Assembly (NCBI GenBank): GCA_949825025.1
Contig: OX463778.1
Span: 10,220,733 to 10,284,732, forward strand
DNA from: Siphlonurus alternatus
Taxonomy: Eukaryota; Arthropoda; Insecta; Ephemeroptera; Siphlonuridae
Direction: 5' to 3'
Length of the DNA: 64,000 nucleotides
A program made the position numbers and the translations under genes. Positions 11,227-20,104 of this stretch are shown one piece after another (within the stretch, counting starts at the first letter, position 1; each line of letters opens with the position of its first letter). The notes under the pieces were generated by a model, which had not been told where the DNA came from, did no database searches, and worked only from the letters and a program-made list of their open reading frames with translations.

Positions 11227-11462
11227 CCTACAGAGACCTCCGTGTCTTATGGCCAGGGATTTGATCAGAGCTTCACTGTAACTAAGAGTGGCGGCGCTGC
11301 TAAATGTTCGGCATGGCCCGGTTCTTTCTGGTTGCTGGCAGCCCGCGCAGCCAGCGAGAACCGGGCATTGCTGCTGCGATTCAGTGGCGCCGCCACTCTC
11401 AGTTACAGTGGCCAAGCTGGTCAAATTTCTGGCCATAAGACGTACACGGAGGTCTCTGTAGG
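11227..11462. mobile_element. Foldback element in PI4KB-like intron
   Basis: The ends ctacagagacctccgtgt and acacggaggtctctgtag are perfect reverse complements. The match continues inward imperfectly (gtcttatggcc / ggccataagac; cactgtaactaagagtggcg / cgccactctcagttacagtg) for ~70 bp per arm. The GC-rich loop also pairs partly (cccggttct / agaaccggg). About 236 bp, no ORF; strand-symmetric frames here are artefacts of the palindrome. Confidence 0.85.
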
Positions 11463-11530
11463 ATCTCTGATACTTTCAGTTCTCCCAATTTTACCATGTA
11501 TTTGATTGGTTCCTTCTTTTTTGTCATCAG

Positions 11531-11661
11531 AAGGAAGCAGTAGCAGCTCTTGTCTGGGAGATCTACGGAGTGGCAGAGCTTTCAACACGGGCTGCACGTG
11601 TTTCGAGACTCACCGTGGCATGGTCAACGAACTTTGGACACAAGACCAGCTGCATCTGTTG
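11531..11661 (+). pseudogene. PI4KB: PI4KB-like exon c (Ser-rich linker)
   Basis: Acceptor ttgtcatcag and donor GTGAGT. With the inherited phase it reads EGSSSSSCLGDLRSGRAF, NTGCTCFETHRGMVNELW and QLHLL, open throughout. It joins in frame to APRLEGEL of the next exon. Position and the acidic/Ser start fit the poorly conserved linker before the REFIKSLMAIG block. Confidence 0.62.
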
Positions 11662-12239
11662 GTGAGTGGTTGATTGGATCAATTAACCATAATTTATGTT
11701 CCCATTGTGAGGGTAAGCATTACAGAGTTTTTCAGGTCAGTTTCAGGACTATTAGGTTGACCTTGAAATAACACAAGGTCAAAATAAGTGGGTCGTGAGA
11801 CTGAAACTGATAGCTAATACAATATGGCAGCCTTGACGTTTTAAACCTTCAGTTTTTTTGCAATATACGTACTGTAGTCAATAGGAATAAAATAAGTATG
11901 TATGTTACAGTATTGTTAGTCTTTTTATTTGTTTGTTTGTTTGTTTGTTTGTTTATTATTTTATTTATTATTTCATATATTTTTTTTTTGTGAACAATAT
12001 TTTACAGTAATTCACGTTTTTTTTTAACTAGGTTTAGATAGGATGGTGAGAACACCAAAAAATCAGCTGACTTGAAGCCTCTATTATGAAACTTTATGGC
12101 AACAGATACACAATTATTTTGTGCCCTGCTTGAGAAAGCATAGTAATAAGATTTTTTTGATTTTTTTTTTTTTTCGTGTATTCTTTTTTTCTATGATAAA
12201 ATAAAATGAAGTATCATGACACTAAATTTCTCCCCCCAG

Positions 12240-12490
12240 GCTCCGCGGCTGGAAGGGGAACTCCACTTTGTGCGGTCTCTGTTCGCCATTGGTCACCTCC
12301 TCCCCGGCCTGGCGGGGGGCAAGGAGGCTCAGGTGATACGACTATATGCAGAGCTGGACCAGATCAACCTGAACCTGCCTGCCAGAGTCCAGCTGCCCAT
12401 CCACTCGAGCACCCCTCCCCCCCCCCCCCCCCCCCCACCACGTGCTGCATCTCCGTCATGTACTCGTCCGTGCTCAACAGCAAGGATAAG
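12240..12490 (+). pseudogene. PI4KB: PI4KB-like exon d (SLFAIG ... NSKDK) with poly-C tract
   Basis: Acceptor tctccccccag opens APRLEGELHFVRSLFAIGHL, IRLYAELDQINLNLPARV and QLPIHSS. A ~19-nt C run then breaks the frame; beyond it HHVLHLRH and, in another frame, SSVLNSKDK run to a GTGGGT donor. The family ends this exon with HHVVRVPHTxAVVLNSKDK. The C tract replaces a few residues and is prone to length error, but the second shift downstream lies outside it. Confidence 0.82.
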
Positions 12491-12532
12491 GTGGGTGCCT
12501 TCATTGTAATATAAAACAGTAAGAGATTTTCA

Positions 12533-12725
12533 CAATGAACTTAGCCTACAAAATTTTAGTAATGAAATTGATATCAAATTTCAGTAAAGCACTAAAAAGT
12601 TCAAGGAGCAAATCAATTTTCAATCAATCAATATATATATTGTATATATTTTAGTGCTTTACTCTTTACTGAAATTTGATATCAATTTCACTATTAAAAT
12701 TTTGTAGGCTAAGTTCACTGTGAAT
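12533..12725. repeat. Inverted repeat (MITE-like)
   Basis: Arms carrying aacttagcctacaaaatttt and gaaattgatatcaaatttc pair with aaaattttgtaggctaag and gaaatttgatatcaatttc on the right side, around an AT-rich (tatata) centre. Total ~190 bp; non-coding. It sits directly downstream of the last PI4KB-like exon. Confidence 0.75.
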
Positions 12726-12863
12726 ATTGTTATTTTAATTATTTTAATTGTGGTATTTTGATGTTTGTCTATGATTGTATTACTATTTTTTGTTTTTTTG
12801 TTTTTACAGCTTTTTCAATTTTGCTTAGTATGTAGTCACAATGTATCAACTGATATTTAATGT

Positions 12864-12882
12864 GAAATAAATAAATAAATAA

Positions 12883-12929
<47 letters not shown>
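12864..12929. repeat. (AAAT)n followed by poly-A
   Basis: Several AAAT units lead into more than 40 consecutive A. This could be the 3' tail of a retroposed sequence on the plus strand, but the sequence before it gives no recognisable element. Confidence 0.7.
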
Positions 12930-12930
<1 letters not shown>

Positions 12931-13196
12931 AGAGCAGGGTAACATTCATGCTGTCCAGAGATGTAGTATAATATATGAACTATTATGAACACTGTGAACT
13001 TTGACCTGGCTCTGTTTGTCATGGAGGTGAACTTACATCAGAAATGTTTTATTTGTCAGAATTAAAAATCTGCATCGTTTCTTCTCAGCAAGTAATTAAG
13101 ACAGTGTTAAAGTTTGTGGGGTTCAGAATTGTAGCTATTTCTCAAGACTATTATTTCATTTTAATGAAATTTATTTCATATGTAATTTTGAATATA

Positions 13197-13372
13197 AACT
13201 TAAATAAAAATTTAAATTAGGGAAATATTTAATAAAATAAAAATTGTACCCGTATGAAATAAAAAAGTTTTTTTATTGACTTTTTTTATTTCATAGGAGT
13301 ACATTTTTTAGTTTATATTTTAATTATTGAATACTGTATTTCCCTCATTTAAATTTTGATTTAAGTTTATTA
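13197..13372. repeat. AT-rich inverted repeat
   Basis: The arm aaacttaaataaaaatttaa followed by attagggaaata pairs with tttccctcatttaaattttg followed by atttaagttt. The inner parts (atgaaataaaaaagt / cttttttatttcat) also pair. About 175 bp, non-coding. Confidence 0.65.
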
Positions 13373-13876
13373 TTAAAAGAACATACAATTCAAAGATTTC
13401 AAAGGAAGAACCTTTAATAACATATCACAAACGTAATGGTTTATTTTCCTTAAATTGAATAAATGTAAGGTTGATTAACAAATACTCAAAAAATGCAACT
13501 CGGTAAACACATGAGTAAAATAAGCTGGACCAGTATGGAGGCTTCAAGTCAGCTGATTTTGCGGTATTCCCACCGTTCTATCCAAACCCATGTAAAAAAA
13601 AACAAACTCAAAATTGATCTTTTGGCATAAAATAATTATTTTTTTATTTTTTTTTTTTGAGAAAAATGAGTCCTTGATTCATTATCAGAATATTCCTGAA
13701 TGGGGGATAGGAGATGGTTTCAAATTAATTGCTTTAATAATTGATGAGGAAAAATTCAAATTTTCTAACATGGAGGCTTATGGAGAAAAATTTCCCTCCG
13801 GGGAACACTTGACGCCTCCATTGGCCCAACATCACTGGACCAACTGTTTGTTGACAATAACTACTTTTGTTTGCAG

Positions 13877-14163
13877 ACTTTGTATCTCAGATGACCCTCA
13901 TCTCCAGAGACTCTGTCTGCGTCCCCCCCTCTCTCGTACGTCCTGACGATGACCGAAGCTTGGACGCCCCACTGATGCTCTTCCCCCTTCTGCACAGCCC
14001 CCCTGCCTGCTGGCCGAGCTTGACATCAGCCAATCAGCAGCCAGCGTTGGTCTGGCACTCACCGCGCTGTTGGCAAGACTGCATCAACATCGCCTCGCCC
14101 TGCTGAGTCTGGCACTGAACTACGAGAATGCGGGAATGAGGGCTCTGGCAATTTACTTGATAG
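13877..14163 (+). pseudogene. Exon-like piece of an unidentified helical protein, with frameshift
   Basis: A ttttgtttgcag acceptor and a GTATGC donor enclose GC-richer sequence. The first frame reads FVSQMTLISRDSVCVPPSLV and DDRSLDAPLMLFPLLHSPP. At a run of six C it must shift to continue as CLLAELDISQSAASVGLA, LTALLARLHQHRLALLSLAL and NYENAGMRALAIYLI. Leucine-rich amphipathic helices suggest a HEAT-like or armadillo-like scaffold; I do not recognise the family. The shift lies in a homopolymer, so sequencing error is possible. Confidence 0.45.
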
Positions 14164-14985
14164 GTATGCTATGTTTTTACTCTACTTCTACTCGCAATGG
14201 TTGTAACAAACCATTGTTTATAATGTCTGTCGCATGAAGCCTTTTTCATTGTTAAACATGGGACGATGTATTGCCTGTCTGGAAGCTCTTCTAGTCTTGT
14301 TTAAAAATTAATGTCACCGTGGTGGCCATTGCTCAATAAATTTTATGATGATGAAGTATGCATTATTATTTTTTTATGTATAATTTTAAGTCTCCATTTA
14401 AAACAATACTAATCTTAAATGCTGAATATCTAAAAAAAACTTCACTGAATTTGGTCTATTTTTTTTTTTTTTTTTTTTTTGGTAAAATTATTTCATTATT
14501 TCATGGTGTCAGGAAGGTTTGCTGAAATTTTCAGATTAGTTCACCATCTACTAAGCCCACTGATATTAATCCTTTTAGTTCCAAGTATTGTTAAAATACC
14601 AATTTGTGAGGAAAAATTTGGTATCAATTACGAAAGGGATTGAAATATAAATGTGGAGAAATTTTGTACTGATCTTTTTTATTATTATTATTTATTAAAA
14701 ACAATGTACTGTAATTATAATTATTGTGAATGATAAAAAATGCTAGTAAACACATTAACGTCTTTAACAAATTAATTATTAGAAATTCCAAAGCAAAGGA
14801 AAATAAAAGAACATTTTTTGTGACTTCATAAGAAGATTTCTTTTATTTTTTATTCTGATCAAAATAATTTTGTTTTTTTTATTGTGAATTATTAACTCAC
14901 ATATAGGCAGATTATTCTCAACAATTTTTATCATAAATTTTAAACAGTTTTAAATACAGATTTTTGTACAACCAATTCTAAAATG

Positions 14986-15110
14986 AACACTGGTCACCTT
15001 GGAAAATTTCCCTATGCAGCCTTGTTAATAATCATGCCCTGTGTTATCATTTCGGGGCATGGAAATTAACAAGGCTGCAAGGAGAAATTTTCTAAAGTGA
15101 CGACTGTACA
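14986..15110. mobile_element. Palindromic MITE, GCAGCCTTGTTAATC family (copy 1)
   Basis: The left arm ttggaaaatttccctatgca with gccttgttaa and catgccctgtgt pairs with the right arm ggggcatgg, ttaacaaggc, tgcaaggagaaattttc and gacgactgtaca. Related copies lie at 32420-32552, 45162-45490 (three) and 35585-35905 (split). About 125 bp, no ORF. Confidence 0.8.
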
Positions 15111-15160
15111 TTGAATTCCTACATGATTATTAGAAGTAATTAAACTTTGTTGTACAAAAA

Positions 15161-15299
15161 AAATGAATGAATGAATGAATGAATTAATGAATGAATGAAT
15201 GAATGAATGAATGAATGAATGAATGAATGAATGAATGAATGAATGAATGAATGAATGAATGAATGAATGAATGAATGAATGAATGAATGAATGAATGAA
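15161..15299. repeat. (AATG)n microsatellite
   Basis: About 34 near-perfect tetranucleotide units with a single gaatta variant near the left end. Both strands give spurious frames such as repeated SFIH. Confidence 0.95.
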
Positions 15300-15631
15300 A
15301 TACAAAATAACAAAAATAATAATTCATCAGTTTGTGATGTAAAAAAAAAAAAAAAAAGTGTAGATTTTGAGTAATTATTATTATTATTATTCTTGTGAAG
15401 GTACTGATTTGACTAAAAGCCACAGCAGTCCATATTTAAAACAATGCTAATCTAAAATGCTGAATATATCAAAATTTTCTCCGATTTTAGTTAATTTCTC
15501 ATGAAAAATAATTTCCATGAATTATGAATGTTTTCTACAATTTTCAGAGAGTTGTCTAAGCCTAGATTCTCATACCACTGACATCAATCCTTAACTCTGC
15601 TGTACCAAACTAATGCTTGGTTTGTCTCCAG

Positions 15632-15803
15632 CGTTTCACTCTTGCCTCTGAGCATCTTCTCGAGCTGCTTGCCAGACAGGAGGGGGGGAGAGGGGCTGCG
15701 GTCTCTCGTCAAGGAAGCGTCACTCCCTCTGCTGCAGGCCGACAAGCAGGCCGAGGCTGCCGTCGTGTGTGACCATTCCGCCACCAGCAAACTGCCGCTA
15801 ACG
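15632..15803 (+). pseudogene. Exon-like piece of an unidentified protein, with frameshift
   Basis: Acceptor tttgtctccag opens RFTLASEHLLELLARQEGG. At a run of seven G the frame must change to read GLRSLVKEASLPLLQADKQ and AEAAVVCDHSATSKLPLT up to GTATGT. Helical composition and codon use resemble the piece at 13877-14163, so both may come from the same gene, but the family is unknown to me. The break again lies in a homopolymer. Confidence 0.4.
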
Positions 15804-16057
15804 GTATGTCACCTAACAAGCACATCGGTATCTACCAAGTCAGTGTGCCTCGCGATGCTCATTTGTCTAAGGTCAATCTTACACTTGAAAGTGATTTTTT
15901 TTTTTTTTAATTCTTCTTGGTTATATATGGTGTAAAAATATAAATATTGCATTATCCACTGTTTTTTCAGTTTGGACTAAAGTTCCATAGAGGAATTTTT
16001 ACTAACAAATCTTGTTATTCAAATTAAGGAAAATAAACCATTTAGGTTGTGATAATC

Positions 16058-16395
16058 TTATTAAAAGAAAAGGATAGGAATAACCAGCAAGGCCTTACCG
16101 ATCGAAAGAGTCACAGCAGGTGGAAATTCTTGTGGTCACAGAGGTTCACTCGAAAGTTTTTACATTTTTGAAACGTTTCGCATCGTGGAGATGCTTCTTC
16201 AGTCACAAGAAGAAGTAGAATCTTCTTGTGATTCTACTTCTTCTTGTGACTGAAGAAGCATCTCCACGATGCGAAACGTTTCAAAAATGTAAAAACTTTC
16301 GAGTGAACCTCTGTGACCACAAGAATTTCCACCTGCTGTGACTCTTTCGATCGGTAAGGCCTTGCTGGTTATTCCTATCCTTTTCTTTTAATAAA
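16058..16395. mobile_element. Near-perfect 338-bp palindrome (foldback element)
   Basis: Arms of ~164 bp (16058-16221 and 16231-16395) are almost identical reverse complements, from ttattaaaagaaaaggatag outside to the centre at ~16226. Each arm includes ggaataaccagcaaggcc (shared with 1130-1300), gagtcacagcaggtgg, gaaacgtttcgcatcg and tggagatgcttcttcagtca. Such symmetry implies recent origin or arm-to-arm conversion. Non-coding. Confidence 0.92.
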
Positions 16396-16412
16396 ATCTT
16401 GTTATTGTTAGT

Positions 16413-16415
<3 letters not shown>

Positions 16416-16500
<85 letters not shown>
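16416..16500. repeat. (TA)n microsatellite
   Basis: About 40 TA units directly beside the foldback element. Confidence 0.95.
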
Positions 16501-16509
<9 letters not shown>

Positions 16510-16922
16510 TTCATCTTATAGGTTTAGCCACAATAATATATTGTAGCATTTGACTAATTCAATCAGGGAAATGTAAAAACCTCAATCAGCATGATGACCA
16601 TTAATATATAACTACACATGAGAATGCATCATTATAAAATATAGTGTTCCTAGTTTTCAGTATTATGTAATGTACTAGAAAATCAACATATTCCTTCTAA
16701 TTTTGTGCATTGGGTTAGTTTATTTCTTTGACGTAAAAAAAAAATAAATAAATAAATAAAAAAAAAATGAGAATTTGCTCTTGTGCCTTAATATAATGTG
16801 TTAAAATTAATTTTTATTTACCTTTTACTGTTATACATAACATTATATAGATGAAAAAAATGTGCATTTACTATTATACATAACATTATTATTCTTTTTT
16901 TTTTTATCAGTTATATTTCAGT

Positions 16923-16957
16923 TATGTACACTTTTTGTGTTTAATAAAAGACTAATA
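16923..16957 (+). repeat. LINE 3'-end remnant (TTTAATAAAAGACTAATA type)
   Basis: The string tatgtacacttt, tgtgtttaataaaag, actaata matches the 3' end of the LINE at 21710-22765 and, in reverse, 23757-23800. Here it stands immediately upstream of a ttcag acceptor-like site, so a retroposed 3' end abuts the next exon-like piece. Confidence 0.6.
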
Positions 16958-16965
16958 AATTTCAG

Positions 16966-17195
16966 TTATATATCACTCGCTGATGACCCAGCTGCACGAG
17001 TGTGAGCTGAAGTATGAGCACACCATGGCGAAGAGGTGCTACATGGCTCCTGTGCTCCTCCAGTACTACATACCGGCCACCAGCATTGGTAACATTGGCC
17101 CCGCTGATAAGGATGAGCACTGTTGTGGAGGGACTGTGCGCTACATGTGGCTCCTCGCAAGTTCCTCCAGTACTCCCACAGCTACAGCATTGTGG
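16966..17195 (+). pseudogene. Exon-like piece with internal tandem duplication, unidentified
   Basis: After aaatttcag the frame reads SLMTQLHECELKYEHTMAK and RCYMAPVLLQYYIPATSIGN before a possible GTAACA donor at 17089. A second, diverged copy of the tacatggctcct...ctccagtac...cagcattg block follows ~102 bp further on (17140-17195), reading MWLLAS. The product is not recognised. It may be the downstream continuation of the 13.9-15.8 kb pieces. Low confidence in coding status. Confidence 0.3.
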
Positions 17196-17274
17196 GTTTC
17201 TGTTAAACATTGTTTGATTTTTACTGTAATAAAATTGTTTTTCAATCTCCAGTGAAACTTGAATTTGGTGTAAG

Positions 17275-17365
17275 TAAAATTTCATTATCATTATATAATT
17301 AATTATAATTAATAAACATAATATATAAAAAAATGTTACTAAAATATAATGATAATGAAATTTGG
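17275..17365. repeat. Small AT-rich inverted repeat
   Basis: aaatttcattatcattatat faces atataatgataatgaaattt across ~45 bp of AT-rich loop. Confidence 0.7.
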
Positions 17366-17690
17366 CTATGCCAACAAAATGCATGTACATCCAGCTATAT
17401 ATCTGAAGCAAAAATGTGTGCAGTTTAAGGTTTTGCTGTGTGTTAATTAGCTAAATTTTCTCATGCAATTATCCCACTGTATTACTTGAATTGTGTCTGT
17501 TGGTAAAGAATGCAATGTTTAAATATCATTTTATACTGTAATTATATATGTTAAGGGGAAATAAGGTAACAGGCTCAATGTTAAAAAAAAATCCCACACA
17601 TTATGAAATTATGACAAGAATTTAAAATGTTCTCTACATCCCCTCTATCATTATATGCAGTAGCTAATTATAAAATACACATACAAATTC

Positions 17691-17692
<2 letters not shown>

Positions 17693-17738
<46 letters not shown>
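17693..17738. repeat. Poly-T run
   Basis: About 45 consecutive T, possibly the tail of a minus-strand retroposon; no body is recognisable to its right before the MITE at 17876. Confidence 0.85.
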
Positions 17739-17739
<1 letters not shown>

Positions 17740-17875
17740 TTATGAATTTTTATACCTGCAGATATTTTAGCTATAAATGCCATGATAGCTAGGGGATGAA
17801 GGGGAGAATATTTTAGTTTTATTATTATTATTTTCACAATTTTCATGTGTGGGATTTTTTTTAAATGATAATAAA

Positions 17876-18188
17876 TAGTCCCATTTGATTAACATGTAAA
17901 CTTCGATCAGCAACCTCATAATTCTGAATTTTTCTTGAGACAGTTCTTAATAGCACCAAAAAAATTTCAAAACAATCGGACGATACAAATTTTTTTAAAT
18001 TAATTTCTTAGTTTAGGTCTCCATGGGAAAGCCCCATACTGAAAATTTAAAAAAATTGGATCGTCCGATTGTTTTTAAATTTTTTCCACATTTTTTTGGT
18101 TAATAAGAACTGCCTCTAAAAAAAAAAAAAAAAAAAATCAGAATTATTATGAGGTTGTTAAGGTTTACATGTTTATCAAATGGGACTA
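17876..18188. mobile_element. TA-flanked MITE with long terminal inverted repeats
   Basis: The left end TAGTCCCATTTGAT with acatgtaaac and the right end gtttacatg with ATCAAATGGGACTA are inverted. Inner arms also pair (aatcggacgatacaaat / ggatcgtccgatt; cagttcttaatag / aataagaactg). A TA at both borders fits the TA target duplication of the Tc1/mariner class. About 310 bp, no ORF. Confidence 0.8.
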
Positions 18189-18320
18189 CAACAATCAATA
18201 TTTCGTGTTAACTTACCCTTAAGAAAAACATAGAGGGGACTGGACATATATACAGCTGTATGATAAAATATGTAATATATTTACTGTTTTTATTTTATAA
18301 TATATATGCATATACCTACT

Positions 18321-18321
<1 letters not shown>

Positions 18322-18374
<53 letters not shown>
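18322..18374. repeat. (TA)n microsatellite
   Basis: About 26 TA units within generally TA-rich sequence extending to 18480. Confidence 0.9.
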
Positions 18375-18382
<8 letters not shown>

Positions 18383-18677
18383 ATAGTAATTAATTAAATC
18401 AAATTAATAATCCTGATCACTCGATCATTTCTGAACTATAATATATATGTAATTATATATATATTATAATATATACACATAGCTAGCCAGAGTATATAGT
18501 GTAAATATATTTTACTTATTTCACATTAATTAAATATCACTTTGATAAATTTAAAATTAATATTGCCTTTCAATTCCCCCCCCCCCCCCCCCATAATAAT
18601 GGAGATTTTACAGCGTTTTTACAGTTTCATGATTTATAATACTGTATAATTTTAAATTTTCCTGTATTACAATTAAT

Positions 18678-18774
18678 GGACGAGTATCGACCTCAAAATT
18701 TTTTATTGCAGAAATGGATAGAGCGTGCAAAGTTATAATGCTATCCTGATTTTTTTCAGATTTTTTTGAGCCCA
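18678..18774. mobile_element. Left half of a palindromic element (tRNA-core family), interrupted
   Basis: cgagtatcgacctcaaaatt, attgcagaaatggatagag and tgatttttttcagatttttt are the standard left arm of the family also found at 23357-23688, 28763-29093 and 53906-54216. It stops at gagccca, where a 2.1-kb GTGGTC element is inserted. The right half resumes at 20882 (aggaactatttttaaaaaat). Confidence 0.8.
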
Positions 18775-18796
18775 CCCTTGTCCAAAAAATCCGCAG

Positions 18797-19040
18797 TGGT
18801 CAAGCGTTTGACCACTGCTTAGTGGTAGATTGGCCAGTGGTCATGGTCAGGAATTAAGTGGTCAATTCTAGTGGTCACCCTAGTGGTCACCCTAGTGGTC
18901 ACCGGCCCGCCCTAGTGGTCACCCTAGTGGTCACCCTAGTGGTCACTCTAGTGGTCAATTCTAGTGGTCACGCTCTAGTGGTCAATTCTAGTGGTCACGC
19001 TCTAGTGGTAGCGCCGTGGTCTATTAGTGGTCAAAAAATC
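18797..19040 (+). repeat. Left subterminal AGTGGTC array
   Basis: About 17 copies of (T)AGTGGTC at spacings of ~12-17 bp, many as cctagtggtcac or attctagtggtcacgctc. A translated frame in it is purely repetitive and not a gene. Confidence 0.9.
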
Positions 19041-19686
19041 GTTAGTAGATGGTGATCACACGCCGTATATCACGAAGCAGTTAGCACTTTCTTCAGCCTC
19101 AGACAGTGGAAAAAATAGCTACAACATGTAATAAAATTATTATTTCACATTTCTACCTTGAATAAGTAAATTATTTCACTTAATTCAAGGTAAAAATGAT
19201 ACATATATATTATACATGCGTGTGTACAAGAAAACGACAAAAAGGCATGCACTGAGAGAGAATTTTTCATGTTTATTATTATAACATTAATAAAATTACA
19301 ATACAAAAGAAATATAATAATAATTATAAAGCATGCAAGTTTTTGAAGAATAATTACCAACCAGCGAAATATGTTCCGGCGATATTTTTGTCATGTCCCA
19401 AAGGAAGCCGACAATCATTGACTGTTTAAGGCTACCTGGAACAAATTATTCAACACAAAGTAACGAGAACTTAACAAAAGAACATTTCATAACACGTTTT
19501 ATGTACTAAAAAGGTACTTATCTGACATAAAACAGCTTGATAATACGTTTTTCAGAGCTCGCACTTTGCTCGACCTCGTGTGTGCGACGCCATGATGTTT
19601 CTTTATCACGTGACGTTGCGCATGCGCTCTAGAGTGACCACTGAGCTCAGTGGTAAAAAATCTGACTACTAGATAATTAAGTGGTC

Positions 19687-20012
19687 AATTTTTTTTTTTT
19701 TTTATTGACAACGGATATATTTATATGGTGCGGCCACGGCAGGCGCGAATCCAGGGGGAGGGTGCCCCTCCCCCCAAAATTTTGGATTTAACATGGGCAA
19801 TATATAAAGCGTTTCCCCCACTTAAATTTTTTAAACATTTTCGGTAGCCCGGCCCCGGCCCCTCTTCCAAATTTTGCAGCCGTCCCCGCCCTGCCCCCGC
19901 CTCCCCCCCCCCCTGCCCCAAAAATTTTTCTGGATCTGATGCGCGCCGCCTGTTACGCGTTAGAGGTGATCGAGACTGAGGGAACCGTGGAAATCCTCAG
20001 TTGATCAGGACG
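19687..20012 (-). mobile_element. Fragment of 5S-derived SINE inside the GTGGTC element
   Basis: The poly-T (19690-19704) and the blocks ggtgcggccacggc, ctgttacgcgtt, gagactgagggaaccgtgga and cctcagt...caggacgg match the 3' half of the SINE at 25010-25434. The 5S-like head is absent. A palindromic hAT-like MITE interrupts the ccacggc/ctgttacg junction. Confidence 0.65.
19739..19952. mobile_element. hAT-like MITE (CAGGCGCGGATCCAG family), nested
   Basis: caggcgcgaatccagggg on the left and ttctggatctgatgcgcgcc on the right are diverged forms of the ends seen at 31409-31576. Between them run a G-rich and a C-rich tract with caaaattttggatttaac and cccccacttaaatttttt, as in the other copies. No coding capacity. 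Confidence 0.65.
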
Positions 20013-20104
20013 GTCAGTGCAGTATGTATTTGCAAGCCATGAAATTCCATACCCCAACAATTAATAAGTAATAAAAATATTACACACCTCTTATCACTTA
20101 GGCT

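Larger units (their letters stand above)
10374..12490 (+). pseudogene. PI4KB: Phosphatidylinositol 4-kinase beta (PI4KB)-like, decayed multi-exon copy
   Basis: PI4KB makes PI4P at the Golgi. Four plus-strand exons (10374-10468, 10530-10711, 11531-11661, 12240-12490) follow the order of the N-terminal/helical half of the enzyme: FSLRVVWLLEA (family FSLQCALLLGAYSS), TKLKTLILSDKLRP (GTKLRKLILSDELKP), KAHQRS then SDANAV (THQRSKSDATA), RLEGELHFVRSLFAIG (REFIKSLMAIG), LNLPARVQLP (HKLPARVWLP), HHVLH and SVLNSKDK (VVLNSKDK). Intron phases agree between exons. Lesions: TAG replacing the Tyr after LLEA, TAG after SPS, a frameshift near HQRS, a poly-C expansion replacing ~4 residues, and a frameshift before SVLNSKDK. 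No kinase domain exon follows. It is an unprocessed, partial pseudogene. Confidence 0.82.

Noticed and set aside
11206..11505. Frames on both strands that look alike
   Set aside because: The similarity arises because the segment is a palindrome; no real protein is encoded.
12206..12514. Proline-rich protein from the poly-C tract
   Set aside because: The proline run is a homopolymer artefact inside a PI4KB-like exon; the conserved frame lies on either side of it.
15161..15299. CRISPR-like regular repeats
   Set aside because: Units are contiguous tetranucleotides without spacers; the window is eukaryotic and no cas gene is present.
15066..15423. Frames rich in SFIH repeats
   Set aside because: They are translations of the AATG microsatellite.
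18858..19055. Open frame of 65 codons in the GTGGTC array
   Set aside because: Translation is a pure repeat of SGHPSGH/LVVTLVV units produced by the heptamer array; not a gene.
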